Shown piece by piece: positions 9,445-19,734 of a DNA stretch of 64,000 bases. The stretch is from NCBI RefSeq assembly GCF_000817815.1, contig NZ_JPRD01000011.1, positions 186,001 to 250,000 of the forward strand, written 5' to 3'. This DNA comes from Vibrio owensii CAIM 1854 = LMG 25443 (lineage in GTDB: Bacteria > Pseudomonadota > Gammaproteobacteria > Enterobacterales > Vibrionaceae). Numbering within the stretch: position 1 is the first letter of the stretch; every line of letters begins with the position of its first letter. Below the pieces are notes generated by a model that was not told the DNA's origin, did no database searches, and worked only from the letters and a program-made list of their open reading frames with translations. A program made the position numbers and the translations under genes.

Positions 9445-10191
9445 TTGCTGTTTTCTCGCATAAAGTCAAAGTGGAAGCTCAAGTTCTCATGGAAGCGTCT
9501 GGCTTTGGTTTTGTCGATCTCTTTACTCGGTCTTTTCGTCACAATTATTGCTATTGACCGTTGGGTCGTGCTCCAAGCACAAGAAGAAATCTTTACCGAC
9601 TACGAGCAAGTGCCTAAGCATGAAGTCGCGGTCGTTCTCGGTACCAGTAAATACATTGGGAAGATCCTCAATACTTACTACACTCACAGAATCAACGCCG
9701 CTATCGAACTGTACAAACAAGGAAAAGTGAAACAGTTTTTGTTGAGTGGGGACAACGCACATCGCTCTTACAATGAACCGTGGACGATGAAACGTGATCT
9801 ACTCAAAGCGGGCGTGCCAGAAGAAGTCATTCATCTGGACTATGCGGGGTTCCGAACCCTAGATTCCATCGTTCGTGCTAAAAAGATATTCGCCTCTGAG
9901 CGCTTCTTGATTGTCACTCAACGATTTCATTGTGAACGCGCGCTGTTTATTGCTGACGCTTACAATATTGATGCGCAGTGTTTGGCTGTAGCTGGACCAA
10001 CGGCAAGTAAGCAGAAGATCAACATGCGAACGCGTGAACTTATGGCACGTGTGAAAGCATTTTTGGACTTGTACATCATGAATACGCAACCGCGCTTCCT
10101 TGGTCCTCAAGAGCCAATCGTTGCGGTGGAAGATACAGTGGAAGAAAAACAAGAAATCATCGAAAACGAACGTAACATTCCGGTTCACTAA
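9445..10191 (+). CDS. sanA: SanA/YdcF-like DUF218 membrane-anchored protein
   Basis: 248 residues with a single N-terminal membrane anchor (about 18-40) followed by a DUF218 domain: VAVVLGTSKYIGKILNTYY, FLLSGDNAHRSYNEPWTM and DYAGFRTLDSIVRAK. This is the SanA type linked in E. coli to the envelope permeability barrier (vancomycin sensitivity). The catalytic role of DUF218 is not settled. The acidic C-terminal tail (about 215-245, rich in E) is longer than in E. coli SanA. The start appears to be a TTG at 9445 with AAGGA 12 bases upstream, as no ATG is available nearby. A hairpin follows the gene. Confidence 0.82.
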   Translation: MLFSRIKSKWKLKFSWKRLALVLSISLLGLFVTIIAIDRWVVLQAQEEIFTDYEQVPKHEVAVVLGTSKYIGKILNTYYTHRINAAIELYKQGKVKQFLLSGDNAHRSYNEPWTMKRDLLKAGVPEEVIHLDYAGFRTLDSIVRAKKIFASERFLIVTQRFHCERALFIADAYNIDAQCLAVAGPTASKQKINMRTRELMARVKAFLDLYIMNTQPRFLGPQEPIVAVEDTVEEKQEIIENERNIPVH

Positions 10192-10261
10192 GTCAACTAA
10201 AGTGTTGCTGCTTTCAACATTCTCGCCCTGCATTACACACCGATAACAATTCATTAAAAGT

Positions 10262-10285
10262 AAATGGGTAGCTTTCTACCCATTT
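10262..10285 (+). terminator. Hairpin after the sanA-like gene, probable terminator
   Basis: AAATGGGTAG / CTACCCATTT forms a perfect 10-bp stem with a CTTT loop 70 bases after the stop codon. The following bases are only partly T-rich, so termination may be incomplete. Confidence 0.55.
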
Positions 10286-10437
10286 CCAATTCCCAACCTC
10301 ACACTTTCTTATTCTGCCGTCGATTCAGGCAAAACACCCTTTCGCATCCGAAGTAACATTTAATCAATAAATAACTACAAGTCAGTTACTTTGCCATAAA
10401 AAACCAACACTAAGGCAATGCAAAAGGAGCACAACCC

Positions 10438-11808
10438 ATGACCGCACTCGCTGTGACACTGAAGAATTGGTTCTTCACACGCAACAGCATGATATTGACG
10501 TCTAATGTCCTGCTGTTCGCTATTTTGTTCAACACCCTACCCTTTGAGCCTCAAGTCGTAACCGGCTTATGTATTTTGATTTTCGTTGCCGTACTTTGGC
10601 TAACGGAAGCCATTCACGTAAGCATCACTGCCCTGCTAATCCCGCTGCTCGCGGTATTCTTGGGCGTATTCAATACCCAAGCAGCACTAAACAACTTCTC
10701 TAACTCGATCATTTTCTTGTTCTTGGGTGGTTTCGCATTGGCTGCAGCGCTGCATAAGCAAAAGCTTGACCAAGCGATCGCAGACAAAGTACTACTGATT
10801 GCGCGCGGTAAGATGTCTGTCGCGGTCTTCATGCTGTTTGGTGTGAGCGCAGGCCTATCAATGTGGATCTCAAACACCGCAACGACAGCGATGATGTTGC
10901 CATTGGTTCTTGGCGTAATGAGCAAACTAGACGCGAAGAAGAGCCACAGCACTTACCTGTTCGTGCTACTTGGTATCGCTTACAGTGCGTCGATTGGCGG
11001 CATCGCAACGCTAGTAGGTAGCCCACCGAATGCTATCGCAGCCGCAGAAGTCGGTTTGAACTTTACAGAGTGGATGGAGCTGGGTTTACCAATTTCTTTG
11101 ATTCTGATGCCTATCGCGATCTTGGTGCTTTACACCATGACAAAACCAGATTTAAGCCACACGTTCGAACTTGACCACCAGCCTGTTGAGTGGACAAACG
11201 GCAAAAAGATCACCTTAGCGATTTTCCTATTAACAGTGACATTCTGGATTTTCAGCAAACCAATCAACGCGATGCTTGGCGGTTTTGCGAAGTTCGATAC
11301 CCTCGTTGCAATTGGTGCGATTCTATTACTTGGTGCATCTCGCGCAGTAGAGTGGAAAGACATTGAAAAGACAACTGACTGGGGTGTTTTGATCCTGTTT
11401 GGTGGCGGTATCTGTCTAAGTAACGTACTAAAAGCAACAGGCACAAGTGTCTTCTTGGCTAACGGTCTAGCTGGTTTCCTTGAGCAAGCTGGTGTCCTAC
11501 TCACGATTTTATCTGTGGTTGCGTTTGTTGTTTTCCTAACCGAGTTTGCAAGTAACACCGCGAGTGCGGCGCTATTAGTGCCAGTATTTGCCACCATTGC
11601 AGAAGCGCTTGGTCTATCGCCAGTCATTCTATCAGCACTGATTGCGGTAGCTGCATCTTGTGCCTTCATGCTGCCAGTAGCAACGCCACCTAACGCGATT
11701 GTATTTGCGACGGGTCATATCAAACAGAAAGAGATGATGCGAATCGGTATGGTGTTGAACGTTGCATGTATCGGCGCGCTGACTCTATTCGCTTGGTTGT
11801 TCTGGTAA
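10438..11808 (+). CDS. indY: Sodium-coupled dicarboxylate (succinate) transporter of the DASS/INDY family
   Basis: A 456-residue integral inner-membrane protein nearly collinear with the structurally characterised VcINDY of V. cholerae. The two diagnostic SNT motifs are at 145-147 (SNTATTA) and 372-374 (SNTASAA), each in a re-entrant hairpin that binds Na+ and the carboxylate. [13 protein letters not shown] and [16 protein letters not shown] are the matching substrate-loop segments. It imports succinate, fumarate or malate with Na+. The start at 10438 has an AAGGAG eight bases upstream. The gene is alone, between a hairpin and a terminator. Confidence 0.92.
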   Translation: MTALAVTLKNWFFTRNSMILTSNVLLFAILFNTLPFEPQVVTGLCILIFVAVLWLTEAIHVSITALLIPLLAVFLGVFNTQAALNNFSNSIIFLFLGGFALAAALHKQKLDQAIADKVLLIARGKMSVAVFMLFGVSAGLSMWISNTATTAMMLPLVLGVMSKLDAKKSHSTYLFVLLGIAYSASIGGIATLVGSPPNAIAAAEVGLNFTEWMELGLPISLILMPIAILVLYTMTKPDLSHTFELDHQPVEWTNGKKITLAIFLLTVTFWIFSKPINAMLGGFAKFDTLVAIGAILLLGASRAVEWKDIEKTTDWGVLILFGGGICLSNVLKATGTSVFLANGLAGFLEQAGVLLTILSVVAFVVFLTEFASNTASAALLVPVFATIAEALGLSPVILSALIAVAASCAFMLPVATPPNAIVFATGHIKQKEMMRIGMVLNVACIGALTLFAWLFW

Positions 11809-11942
11809 ACATTGCTCAAATAAAAAAGAGCTGCGCCCAAACGCAACTCTCTTATCAAAACTAGCACTACAACTGCTGTTCTCGGTAATCAAATTGAATA
11901 CCTAACTACTACCCCCTAGTCATGTTCAGCAGTTTCCCTTTT

Positions 11943-11970
11943 GGTGGTCGGTCGGCCACCTTTTTTCTTT
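11943..11970 (+). terminator. Terminator downstream of the dicarboxylate transporter
   Basis: GGTGGTC / GGCCACC forms a 7-bp stem (one G-U) with a GGTC loop followed by TTTTTTCTTTT. It lies about 135 bases past the stop. A weaker hairpin with a mismatch (GAGCTGCG / CGCAACTC, near 11830-11850) comes first. Confidence 0.8.
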
Positions 11971-12050
11971 TCCACGCCAATGGTGAGCGCGGCACTTAGG
12001 AAGCTGAGTTATGAAGCTTAGGTTGTGAAACCTTAGTTATGAAGTCTTAG

Positions 12051-13388
12051 TTAAGAAGCAATATCCGACTTCTTTTGCATGCCGTAATTTACTTCTATTC
12101 GGTTTCGGCCATTACGCTTAGCCAAATACAAGACTTCATCTGCACGAGCCATCGTCTCAGAGACTCGTTCGTTTTGCATTTGGGCGACACCAATACTGCA
12201 CGTTAGCGATTCACCATGAACCCAGAGGTGTTTTTCAACATTCTGGCGCACGACTTCAGCTTTCTTCACGGCTTGCTCAATATCGGTATTTGGGCAGAAC
12301 ACGACGAACTCTTCCCCACCCCAACGAACCAAACGATCATCTGGTTGGATAGAGCTAGCGATCACCATGACAAACTCCCGCAGAATATCGTCACCCATCT
12401 GATGACCATACTTGTCGTTTACTCGTTTGAATTTATCCAAGTCCATGTAAAGGATAGAGAAGGAATCGTGCCCCCAACGAACTTGTCGAGCCTGTTGCTC
12501 CAACCAGTTTTGTACCGCATGTCGGTTCATTGCTCCAGTTAACGCATCACGATGTGCCAGTTCTGCAAATTCATAATTTTGAGCGCGCAGTGTACTGTTC
12601 ACTTTTTCTAAATGCCGATGACGCTTTCGTGCTTTGTTATACGCGATTTTGTTTTTACGCATTTCATGCAGCGAGAAAGCCAAGCCAAGTGCCATCCAAG
12701 AGAACAACAGCGCGAACAAGAGTGTGGATTGCTGAACATACGCACCTTCAAACTCGATCTTGTCGATCACGATCTTATGTTTACCGAGTGCCGCCCCCGC
12801 TCCGGTAGCCAAATCAATGCGAGTAATATTGGCAAACTCAGGCGCAGAGTGCTCAATCGCAACGTCGTTGTCATTCAACCACCACGTCATTACTTGAAGG
12901 TTTTCTATTGGGATCTCGATGACTTCGCTAAAGTCTGAAGGAGAAAACTGCATGCCATTGTATTTGATGGTGTATTCATCATTCGGATCTGAATAGGCCG
13001 AATTGAAATTACGTAGGTACAGGCGCAAGTTTTTGCTTGGGCTTTGTCCCTCTCCCGCAGTTTCATAACGAATTTTAAGACGAACGGTATGGTAACTGGA
13101 AAGATCCAAACCTTTAGTCGCTTGCTTCACATCGGTGTAAACGGAGATACCGCAATAAGGCCACGCGTACTTACTTTCTTTTAGGTCACAGTTGAGAACC
13201 AAACTGTGGTTTTGATAAGTAATATCAGATTCACTCAGACCACCAGCAATGGCATCGCTTGTGACATGAATATTAAATTGATCCGGCGTGACTTCTAGCT
13301 TACGGGTATCACCTAGCAAACTGTATAACGCCACTAAACTGATGGTGCATATCGATAATGCAAAAATTAATCTGTGTATCCACTTCAT
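12051..13388 (-). CDS. Membrane diguanylate cyclase with periplasmic beta-rich sensor domain
   Basis: 445 residues: membrane helix 7-26, periplasmic domain of about 190 residues (two Cys at 67 and 79 that could form a disulfide; the VRLKIRYE and LRLYLRNFNS pattern resembles a galactose-binding jelly roll), second helix 222-240, short coiled coil, then GGDEF. The active-site motif is GGEEF (357-361), competent for c-di-GMP synthesis. The inhibitory I-site is lost: QPDD (348-351) stands where RxxD is expected. The gene is alone and no terminator is obvious. The ligand is unknown; a sugar or glycan would be a guess from the fold resemblance. Confidence 0.9.
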   Translation of the reverse strand: MKWIHRLIFALSICTISLVALYSLLGDTRKLEVTPDQFNIHVTSDAIAGGLSESDITYQNHSLVLNCDLKESKYAWPYCGISVYTDVKQATKGLDLSSYHTVRLKIRYETAGEGQSPSKNLRLYLRNFNSAYSDPNDEYTIKYNGMQFSPSDFSEVIEIPIENLQVMTWWLNDNDVAIEHSAPEFANITRIDLATGAGAALGKHKIVIDKIEFEGAYVQQSTLLFALLFSWMALGLAFSLHEMRKNKIAYNKARKRHRHLEKVNSTLRAQNYEFAELAHRDALTGAMNRHAVQNWLEQQARQVRWGHDSFSILYMDLDKFKRVNDKYGHQMGDDILREFVMVIASSIQPDDRLVRWGGEEFVVFCPNTDIEQAVKKAEVVRQNVEKHLWVHGESLTCSIGVAQMQNERVSETMARADEVLYLAKRNGRNRIEVNYGMQKKSDIAS

Positions 13389-13717
13389 CGTGACTAACCT
13401 AGTTACTGACTATCGTTCTGTTTATATTAAGCAAATGTACTGAAAGTTATTTCACATTTCAAATAAAGTTATTTATCAAGTTAAAAAGTGATTTTTGACT
13501 CACATTCTCACTCTCGATACATATTACTCATTTAAGAAGCGTGATCTTGCTTCAGGTATGTAGGATTTTTCTCACTTGAGCATTTGTGCGAAGCATCTCA
13601 CGTCAATCAACATCACCTTGATTAAAAAGGCACCAAAGAGGACACAAAACCACAGACTTATTTGCTTATCTCTGCATATCGAGACCGCTTCGGTATATAC
13701 TGTGCAAAAACACAATA
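13389..13717. other. Intergenic region between divergent dgc and DUF2797 genes
   Basis: 329 AT-rich bases. TATACT at 13696-13701 is a plausible -10 for the DUF2797 gene but has no good -35. It would leave a leader of only about ten bases. GAAGC / GCTTC with an 8-base loop lies near 13535-13552. I see no gene here. Confidence 0.4.
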
Positions 13718-14554
13718 ATGAGTAATGTCATGTCAATAATTGCTACAGGCACGCTAAACAAAATGCGTGCTTCTCTGGATGGTGCAGTAAGCTATCGTCT
13801 GCCTGTGGGTGACGAAGAAGTGGATTTGAGCCCATTTCTTGGTAAAACCCTCACCCTAACTCACACTGGCAACATCTACTGTTGTTCTTGCGGTAAGAAA
13901 ACCAAGAAGAGCTACTCTCAAGGCCACTGCTTTGTATGTATGAAGAAGTTGGCGAGTTGCGACATGTGCATCATGAAGCCAGAAACTTGTCACTACGAAC
14001 AAGGCACCTGTCGCGAACCGCAATGGGGTGAAGAGAACTGCATGGTGGACCACTTCGTTTACCTATCTAACACGTCAAGTTTGAAAGTGGGCATCACGCG
14101 TCATACCCAAATTCCAACCCGTTGGATAGACCAAGGTGCGACACAAGGTCTGCCTATCTTCAAAGTAAAGACTCGTCATATCTCTGGCTTGATTGAAATC
14201 GAACTAGCGAAACATATTGCTGATAAGACAAACTGGCGAACGCTGCTGAAAGGCGATGGCGACCCAATTGAACTGCAAGATCGCTTTGCAGAACTACTGC
14301 CATTAGTGGAAGACAAAATCGCTGAGATTAAACAGCAGTATGGCGATGACGCAATTGAAGTGTTAAGCGAAAACATCACTTCTCTAAGCTACCCAGTTCA
14401 GCAGCATCCAACTAAAATCACCTCACACAACTTCGATAAAAACCCAGTTGTAACGGGTACATTGCAAGGCATTAAAGGCCAATACCTGATCTTCGATACT
14501 GGCGTGATCAACGTGCGTAAGTTCACCTCTTATGAAGTTGAAGTGAGCGAATAA
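13718..14554 (+). CDS. DUF2797 family protein with Cys-rich zinc-ribbon-like core
   Basis: 278 residues, no signal or membrane segment. Nine cysteines fall between 55 and 98 (55, 56, 58, 71, 74, 81, 84, 91, 98) in CxxC-like spacing, which strongly suggests two metal sites. Around residues 113-145 it has FVYLSNTSSLKVGITRH and PTRWIDQGA, a pattern that recalls the GIY-YIG nuclease core (YxxxS...KVGxT...R). That link is my inference. DUF2797 has no established function. ATGs at 13718 and 13730 are both possible starts and neither has a clear ribosome-binding site. Confidence 0.85.
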   Translation: MSNVMSIIATGTLNKMRASLDGAVSYRLPVGDEEVDLSPFLGKTLTLTHTGNIYCCSCGKKTKKSYSQGHCFVCMKKLASCDMCIMKPETCHYEQGTCREPQWGEENCMVDHFVYLSNTSSLKVGITRHTQIPTRWIDQGATQGLPIFKVKTRHISGLIEIELAKHIADKTNWRTLLKGDGDPIELQDRFAELLPLVEDKIAEIKQQYGDDAIEVLSENITSLSYPVQQHPTKITSHNFDKNPVVTGTLQGIKGQYLIFDTGVINVRKFTSYEVEVSE

Positions 14555-14582
14555 GTTCTCGGTTAATTGAACAAAAGAAACG

Positions 14583-14612
14583 AAAAAGCTCGAGCCAAGT
14601 GCTCGAGCTTTT
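14583..14612. terminator. Bidirectional terminator
   Basis: AAAAGCTCGAGC / GCTCGAGCTTTT forms a 12-bp stem with the loop CAAGT. A and T runs flank it on the two sides, between convergent genes. Confidence 0.9.
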
Positions 14613-14636
14613 AGTTTGTGGTGGTGTCGTCGATTC

Positions 14637-15872
14637 TTAGGCGTCGAGGATGTTTTCTAACACATCAAACAACATATCGATTTCTGCCGTTGTGTTGTAG
14701 TGCATACAACCGATGCGAACCACGCCGCCCGACTCTTCTAGGCCTAACTGACGAACGAGTCCTAGCGCATAGAAGTGTCCATTCCAGACACAGATATTGT
14801 GCTCGCCCAACGTCTTCGCGATGAACTCTGGAGCGTATTTATCAAAAGTGAGCGCGAAAGTTGGCGTTCTCAGTTGGTTACTTTCGTTGTTAATACCAAA
14901 CAAATTCACGCCGTCCAGCGCCCCTAAACGTTGCAAGAAATGCTCACTCAATTGCTGCTCATGTTTGCTGTATAACGCATAGCTTTGCTCTAAACGCTGA
15001 CGAAGTGATGCATCTTCATCACCAAACTGGGCTAGGTATTCAACCGCAGCTGTGACGCCTGCCAAGCCTTCAAAGCTCTGTGTTCCGGTTTCGAAGCGTC
15101 CCGGTCCAATGTTGGTTGCTGGTTCAACTTTGTAGGGCTTAACACTGTGTAACCACTGGTCTGCTACGTACGCAATTCCTACATGTGGTCCAAAAAACTT
15201 GTACGCTGAGCACGCCAAGAAATCACATCCTAATGCTTGCACATCCACTAAATGGTGCGGTGCATAATGCACGGCATCCACATAAACTTGAGCGCCGATA
15301 CTGTGTGCCATTTTGACCACTTGGTGCATATCGACGATCGAACCTGTAGTGTTCGATGCGTAAGTCACCGCCACTAAACGCGTTTTCTCATTCAACAAGC
15401 TCTGAAGATGCTCAAGATCTAGCGTGCAATCTTCTTCATTAATTCTGACTTGGTGAACCACAGCGCCTTTGTCTTCTGCTGCTTGTTGCCAACTCGATAC
15501 GTTAGAGTAGTGGTCTAGGGCTGAAACAATAATCTCATCGCCCTCTTTCCAATCTCGACTAATAGCGCGACTTAGCTGGAATGTCAGCGAGGTCATATTC
15601 GCGCCAAACACGATATTGCCAGAGGACGGCGCGTTTAGCAGAGCTTGTGCCGATTCGCGAGCCGATTGCATTACATCAACTGTCGCTTGGCTTGAGAAAT
15701 AATGCCCGCCGAGGTTCGAATTGAATCGTCCAAGGTAGTTCACCATGCTATCTAGTACCGACTGCGGTACTTGTGAACCACCGGGTCCATCAAAAAAGGT
15801 CACTGGGCGATCATTGTGGTATTGCGCCAGTGCAGGAAATTGTTCTCGGATCTGATTAAGATTGAAGTTCAT
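14637..15872 (-). CDS. Cysteine desulfurase-like PLP-dependent enzyme
   Basis: 411 residues of fold-type I aminotransferase class V. PLP residues are visible: the Schiff-base lysine is K225 in CSAYKFFGPH, and DAVHYAPH (199-206) supplies the Asp and His of the cofactor site. GPGGSQVP (29-36) and GTQSFEGLAG are typical of the cysteine desulfurase-like TIGR01976 group. There is no clear desulfurase active-site Cys loop, so the reaction may be another elimination or lyase chemistry. It overlaps the upstream hydroxylase gene by 17 bases, so the two are translationally coupled and probably act on related amino-acid substrates. Confidence 0.85.
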   Translation of the reverse strand: MNFNLNQIREQFPALAQYHNDRPVTFFDGPGGSQVPQSVLDSMVNYLGRFNSNLGGHYFSSQATVDVMQSARESAQALLNAPSSGNIVFGANMTSLTFQLSRAISRDWKEGDEIIVSALDHYSNVSSWQQAAEDKGAVVHQVRINEEDCTLDLEHLQSLLNEKTRLVAVTYASNTTGSIVDMHQVVKMAHSIGAQVYVDAVHYAPHHLVDVQALGCDFLACSAYKFFGPHVGIAYVADQWLHSVKPYKVEPATNIGPGRFETGTQSFEGLAGVTAAVEYLAQFGDEDASLRQRLEQSYALYSKHEQQLSEHFLQRLGALDGVNLFGINNESNQLRTPTFALTFDKYAPEFIAKTLGEHNICVWNGHFYALGLVRQLGLEESGGVVRIGCMHYNTTAEIDMLFDVLENILDA

Positions 15873-16515
15873 TTCTTTTGTCCGTCGCTGTCAGTACAAA
15901 TACATCCATATGACCTTCTTGGTCATTAATCACTGAGCGAATTGGCACCGCGTTGTGCCATAGTTTGCTGTCTGCCAACATTGCTACTTCGCCATTTTCC
16001 AATACTTTACGGAAAAAAGGCGCTTGGTTGTGGCTGCTGTAAAGCATGATGTCGCCACCCATGATGTTATGACGCCCTACGCCTACTAGTGCGATGTGGT
16101 CAAAACCATCTTGGTGTACCCCTTCCGGTGCAACTTGCGTTTCATCGTAAATCGCGGTAATTCGAATTTGATGGATCTCGATTTCCTGACCGTCTGGTAA
16201 GTGGTTTGCGTTAACGAACAACTCACACATTTCACGGAAACCTTCACTGGAAAGAATCCCTTTTTCAATCGGCTCAAACTGGCGAATCACATCACCTTGG
16301 AAACGGTTGATATCAGAAGATTGTACAAAGCTGTTTTTGTTTAAATCGACCACCTGACCGTTTTCAAACCCAACCACGGAGTAACGACGAAGACGATATT
16401 GACCGTCGGCGTGTTCCGTACGAGGTAGGCCTTCGAAGGAAGGAGAAAGTTGCTCAATCGCTGCCATGCTGAGCTGAGTTAAATGTAGGGTGTTCTCTCG
16501 TGAATGTAACATCAT
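15856..16515 (-). CDS. 2-oxoglutarate/Fe(II)-dependent dioxygenase (PF10014-type amino-acid hydroxylase)
   Basis: 219 residues. The Fe(II) facial triad is visible as HQD (H134, D136) and a distal H187 (LWHNAVP). The GVHQDGFDH and HNIMGGDIMLY context matches the 2OG-Fe_Oxy_2 family, which contains the Bacillus L-isoleucine 4-hydroxylase. The expected role is hydroxylation of a free amino acid with 2-oxoglutarate and O2. Two adjacent ATGs open the gene; AAAGGAG lies about 4 bases before the first and 7 before the second, so 16512 may be the true start. The downstream PLP gene overlaps it. Confidence 0.82.
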   Translation of the reverse strand: MMLHSRENTLHLTQLSMAAIEQLSPSFEGLPRTEHADGQYRLRRYSVVGFENGQVVDLNKNSFVQSSDINRFQGDVIRQFEPIEKGILSSEGFREMCELFVNANHLPDGQEIEIHQIRITAIYDETQVAPEGVHQDGFDHIALVGVGRHNIMGGDIMLYSSHNQAPFFRKVLENGEVAMLADSKLWHNAVPIRSVINDQEGHMDVFVLTATDKRNELQS

Positions 16516-17843
<1,328 letters not shown>

Positions 17844-17872
17844 CTTTTCACATTTGTGTCATATCCTTAAAG

Positions 17873-17902
17873 CCCAGCGGTATTCCCGCTGGGTTTTCTT
17901 TT
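17873..17902 (+). terminator. Terminator of trxB
   Basis: CCCAGCGG / CCGCTGGG forms an 8-bp stem with a TATTC loop, followed by TTTTCTTTT. Confidence 0.88.
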
Positions 17903-17946
17903 GTATACTACCGCCTCATTAAAACAATTATCATTAAGCCTTCACG

Positions 17947-19734
17947 ATGGATAAGAAAAAGCAAAGCAGCTTGAATAAGTGGCTTAAGCAACAGAGTAAG
18001 TTGGCCAAGCGCTGGCTGATGGTTGCGATAGGCCTAGGCGTACTATCAAGCGTGTTTTTATTGGCTCAAGCAGCCCTGCTCGCCTCCATTCTCCACCAAC
18101 TCATTATTGAACAAGTCGACAAATCCGAGCTCGTTTGGTACTTCGTCGGACTTGGTGTCACCGTTATCGGTCGCGCAGCTTGTACTTGGGGACGCGAAAT
18201 CGCCGGATATCGTTGCGGCGAACAGATCCGCGTTTACATCCGCCAACTGATTCTCGATAAAGTTCACCAACTTGGTCCTGCTTATATCAAAGGCAAGCCA
18301 GCAGGTAGCTGGGCAACGTTGATCCTAGAGCAAGTAGAAGACATGCAAGACTTCTTCTCTCGCTACCTTCCGCAAATGTCGTTGTCTGTTTTGGTGCCTT
18401 TCATCATCCTAGTGGTGGTTTTCCCAATTAACTGGGCAGCCGGTTTAATTTTCCTGATTACTGCACCATTGGTTCCAATGTTTATGGCGTTGGTGGGTAT
18501 GAAAGCCGCTGACGCAAACCGTAAGAACTTCAAAGCGCTGCAACGTTTATCTGGTCACTTCTATGACCGTTTGCAAGCAATGACAACCATCCGTTTGTTC
18601 GACCGTACTCAATCAGAAACCGAGACATTAAAAGGTGCATCTGAAGTTTTCCGTACTCGCACAATGGATGTATTGAAGATAGCATTCCTATCTTCAGCGG
18701 TTCTTGAGTTCTTCACTTCTATCTCAATTGCGATTACGGCAGTTTACTTTGGCTTTAGCTATATCGGAGAGCTCAACTTCGGTTACTACGGCGCAGGTGT
18801 AACGCTGTTTGCTGGTCTATTTATTCTGATCCTTGCGCCTGAGTTCTATCAGCCATTGCGTGACCTTGGTACCTTCTACCATGCGAAGCAACAAGCAGTC
18901 GGCGCAGCAGAAAGCATTGTTGAATTTCTAGAGCTAGATGTAGACCAAGTAAAAGACGGCAACAAGGCTGTAGAACAAAACGCTGCGATTCATATCGAAG
19001 CTCAAGACCTTGTTATCTTCAGCCCTGAAGGTAAACAACTTGCTGGTCCCCTATCCTTCTCGCTAGAAGCGAACCAAAGCACCGCACTGGTTGGCCCAAG
19101 TGGTGCAGGTAAAACCAGCTTAGTAAATACCATCCTTGGTTTTATGCCATACAAAGGCAGCTTAAAGATTAACGGCTGTGAGCTTTCCGAGTTGGATTTG
19201 GCGACATGGCGCGAAACCATCAGCTGGATTGGTCAAAACCCAATGCTTTTGCATGGCAGCATTCGTGACAACGTCACTCTAGGTAAACAGGATATTCAAG
19301 ATCAGCAAGTCCATTCTGTACTGAGTGACTCCCACGCTGCAGAGTTTGTTGAAATGCACGGTCTGGATTACCAAATCTCTGATCGCTCTGGCGGCTTGTC
19401 TGTTGGTCAGGCACAACGTCTTGCTCTTGCTCGTGCGATGTTACAAAACGGCCGTTTTTGGCTACTTGATGAACCAACCGCAAGTTTGGATGCTCGAAGC
19501 GAGAAATTAGTTATGGAAGGCATCGGTAAATACACCGAGTCCACCACTAACTTGATGATCACTCACCAATTGGCGCCACTGCAGAATGTCTCCCAGATTC
19601 TGGTTATGCAAGAGGGTCAAATCGTTCAACGCGGTGATTACGCAACGCTGGCATCGCAAGATGGTTTGTTTAAAGAAATGTTGGCTGCCAACCTAGCTCA
19701 ACGTGAATCAGACAAGGGGAACTTAGATGCGTGA
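17947..19734 (+). CDS. cydD: Heterodimeric ABC transporter CydDC, subunit CydD
   Basis: 595 residues: six membrane helices in the N-terminal half, then an ATPase domain with Walker A GPSGAGKT (383-390), signature LSVGQAQR and Walker B FWLLDEPTAS. CydDC exports or handles reduced thiols/haem in the inner membrane and is required for cytochrome bd assembly. The stop overlaps the cydC start by 8 bases, so the two subunits are translationally coupled. Confidence 0.95.
   Translation: MDKKKQSSLNKWLKQQSKLAKRWLMVAIGLGVLSSVFLLAQAALLASILHQLIIEQVDKSELVWYFVGLGVTVIGRAACTWGREIAGYRCGEQIRVYIRQLILDKVHQLGPAYIKGKPAGSWATLILEQVEDMQDFFSRYLPQMSLSVLVPFIILVVVFPINWAAGLIFLITAPLVPMFMALVGMKAADANRKNFKALQRLSGHFYDRLQAMTTIRLFDRTQSETETLKGASEVFRTRTMDVLKIAFLSSAVLEFFTSISIAITAVYFGFSYIGELNFGYYGAGVTLFAGLFILILAPEFYQPLRDLGTFYHAKQQAVGAAESIVEFLELDVDQVKDGNKAVEQNAAIHIEAQDLVIFSPEGKQLAGPLSFSLEANQSTALVGPSGAGKTSLVNTILGFMPYKGSLKINGCELSELDLATWRETISWIGQNPMLLHGSIRDNVTLGKQDIQDQQVHSVLSDSHAAEFVEMHGLDYQISDRSGGLSVGQAQRLALARAMLQNGRFWLLDEPTASLDARSEKLVMEGIGKYTESTTNLMITHQLAPLQNVSQILVMQEGQIVQRGDYATLASQDGLFKEMLAANLAQRESDKGNLDA

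Noticed and set aside
11130..11669. Long antisense open frame opposite the dicarboxylate transporter
   Set aside because: It is the shadow of a strongly supported gene, with no ribosome site and a composition typical of reversed codons.
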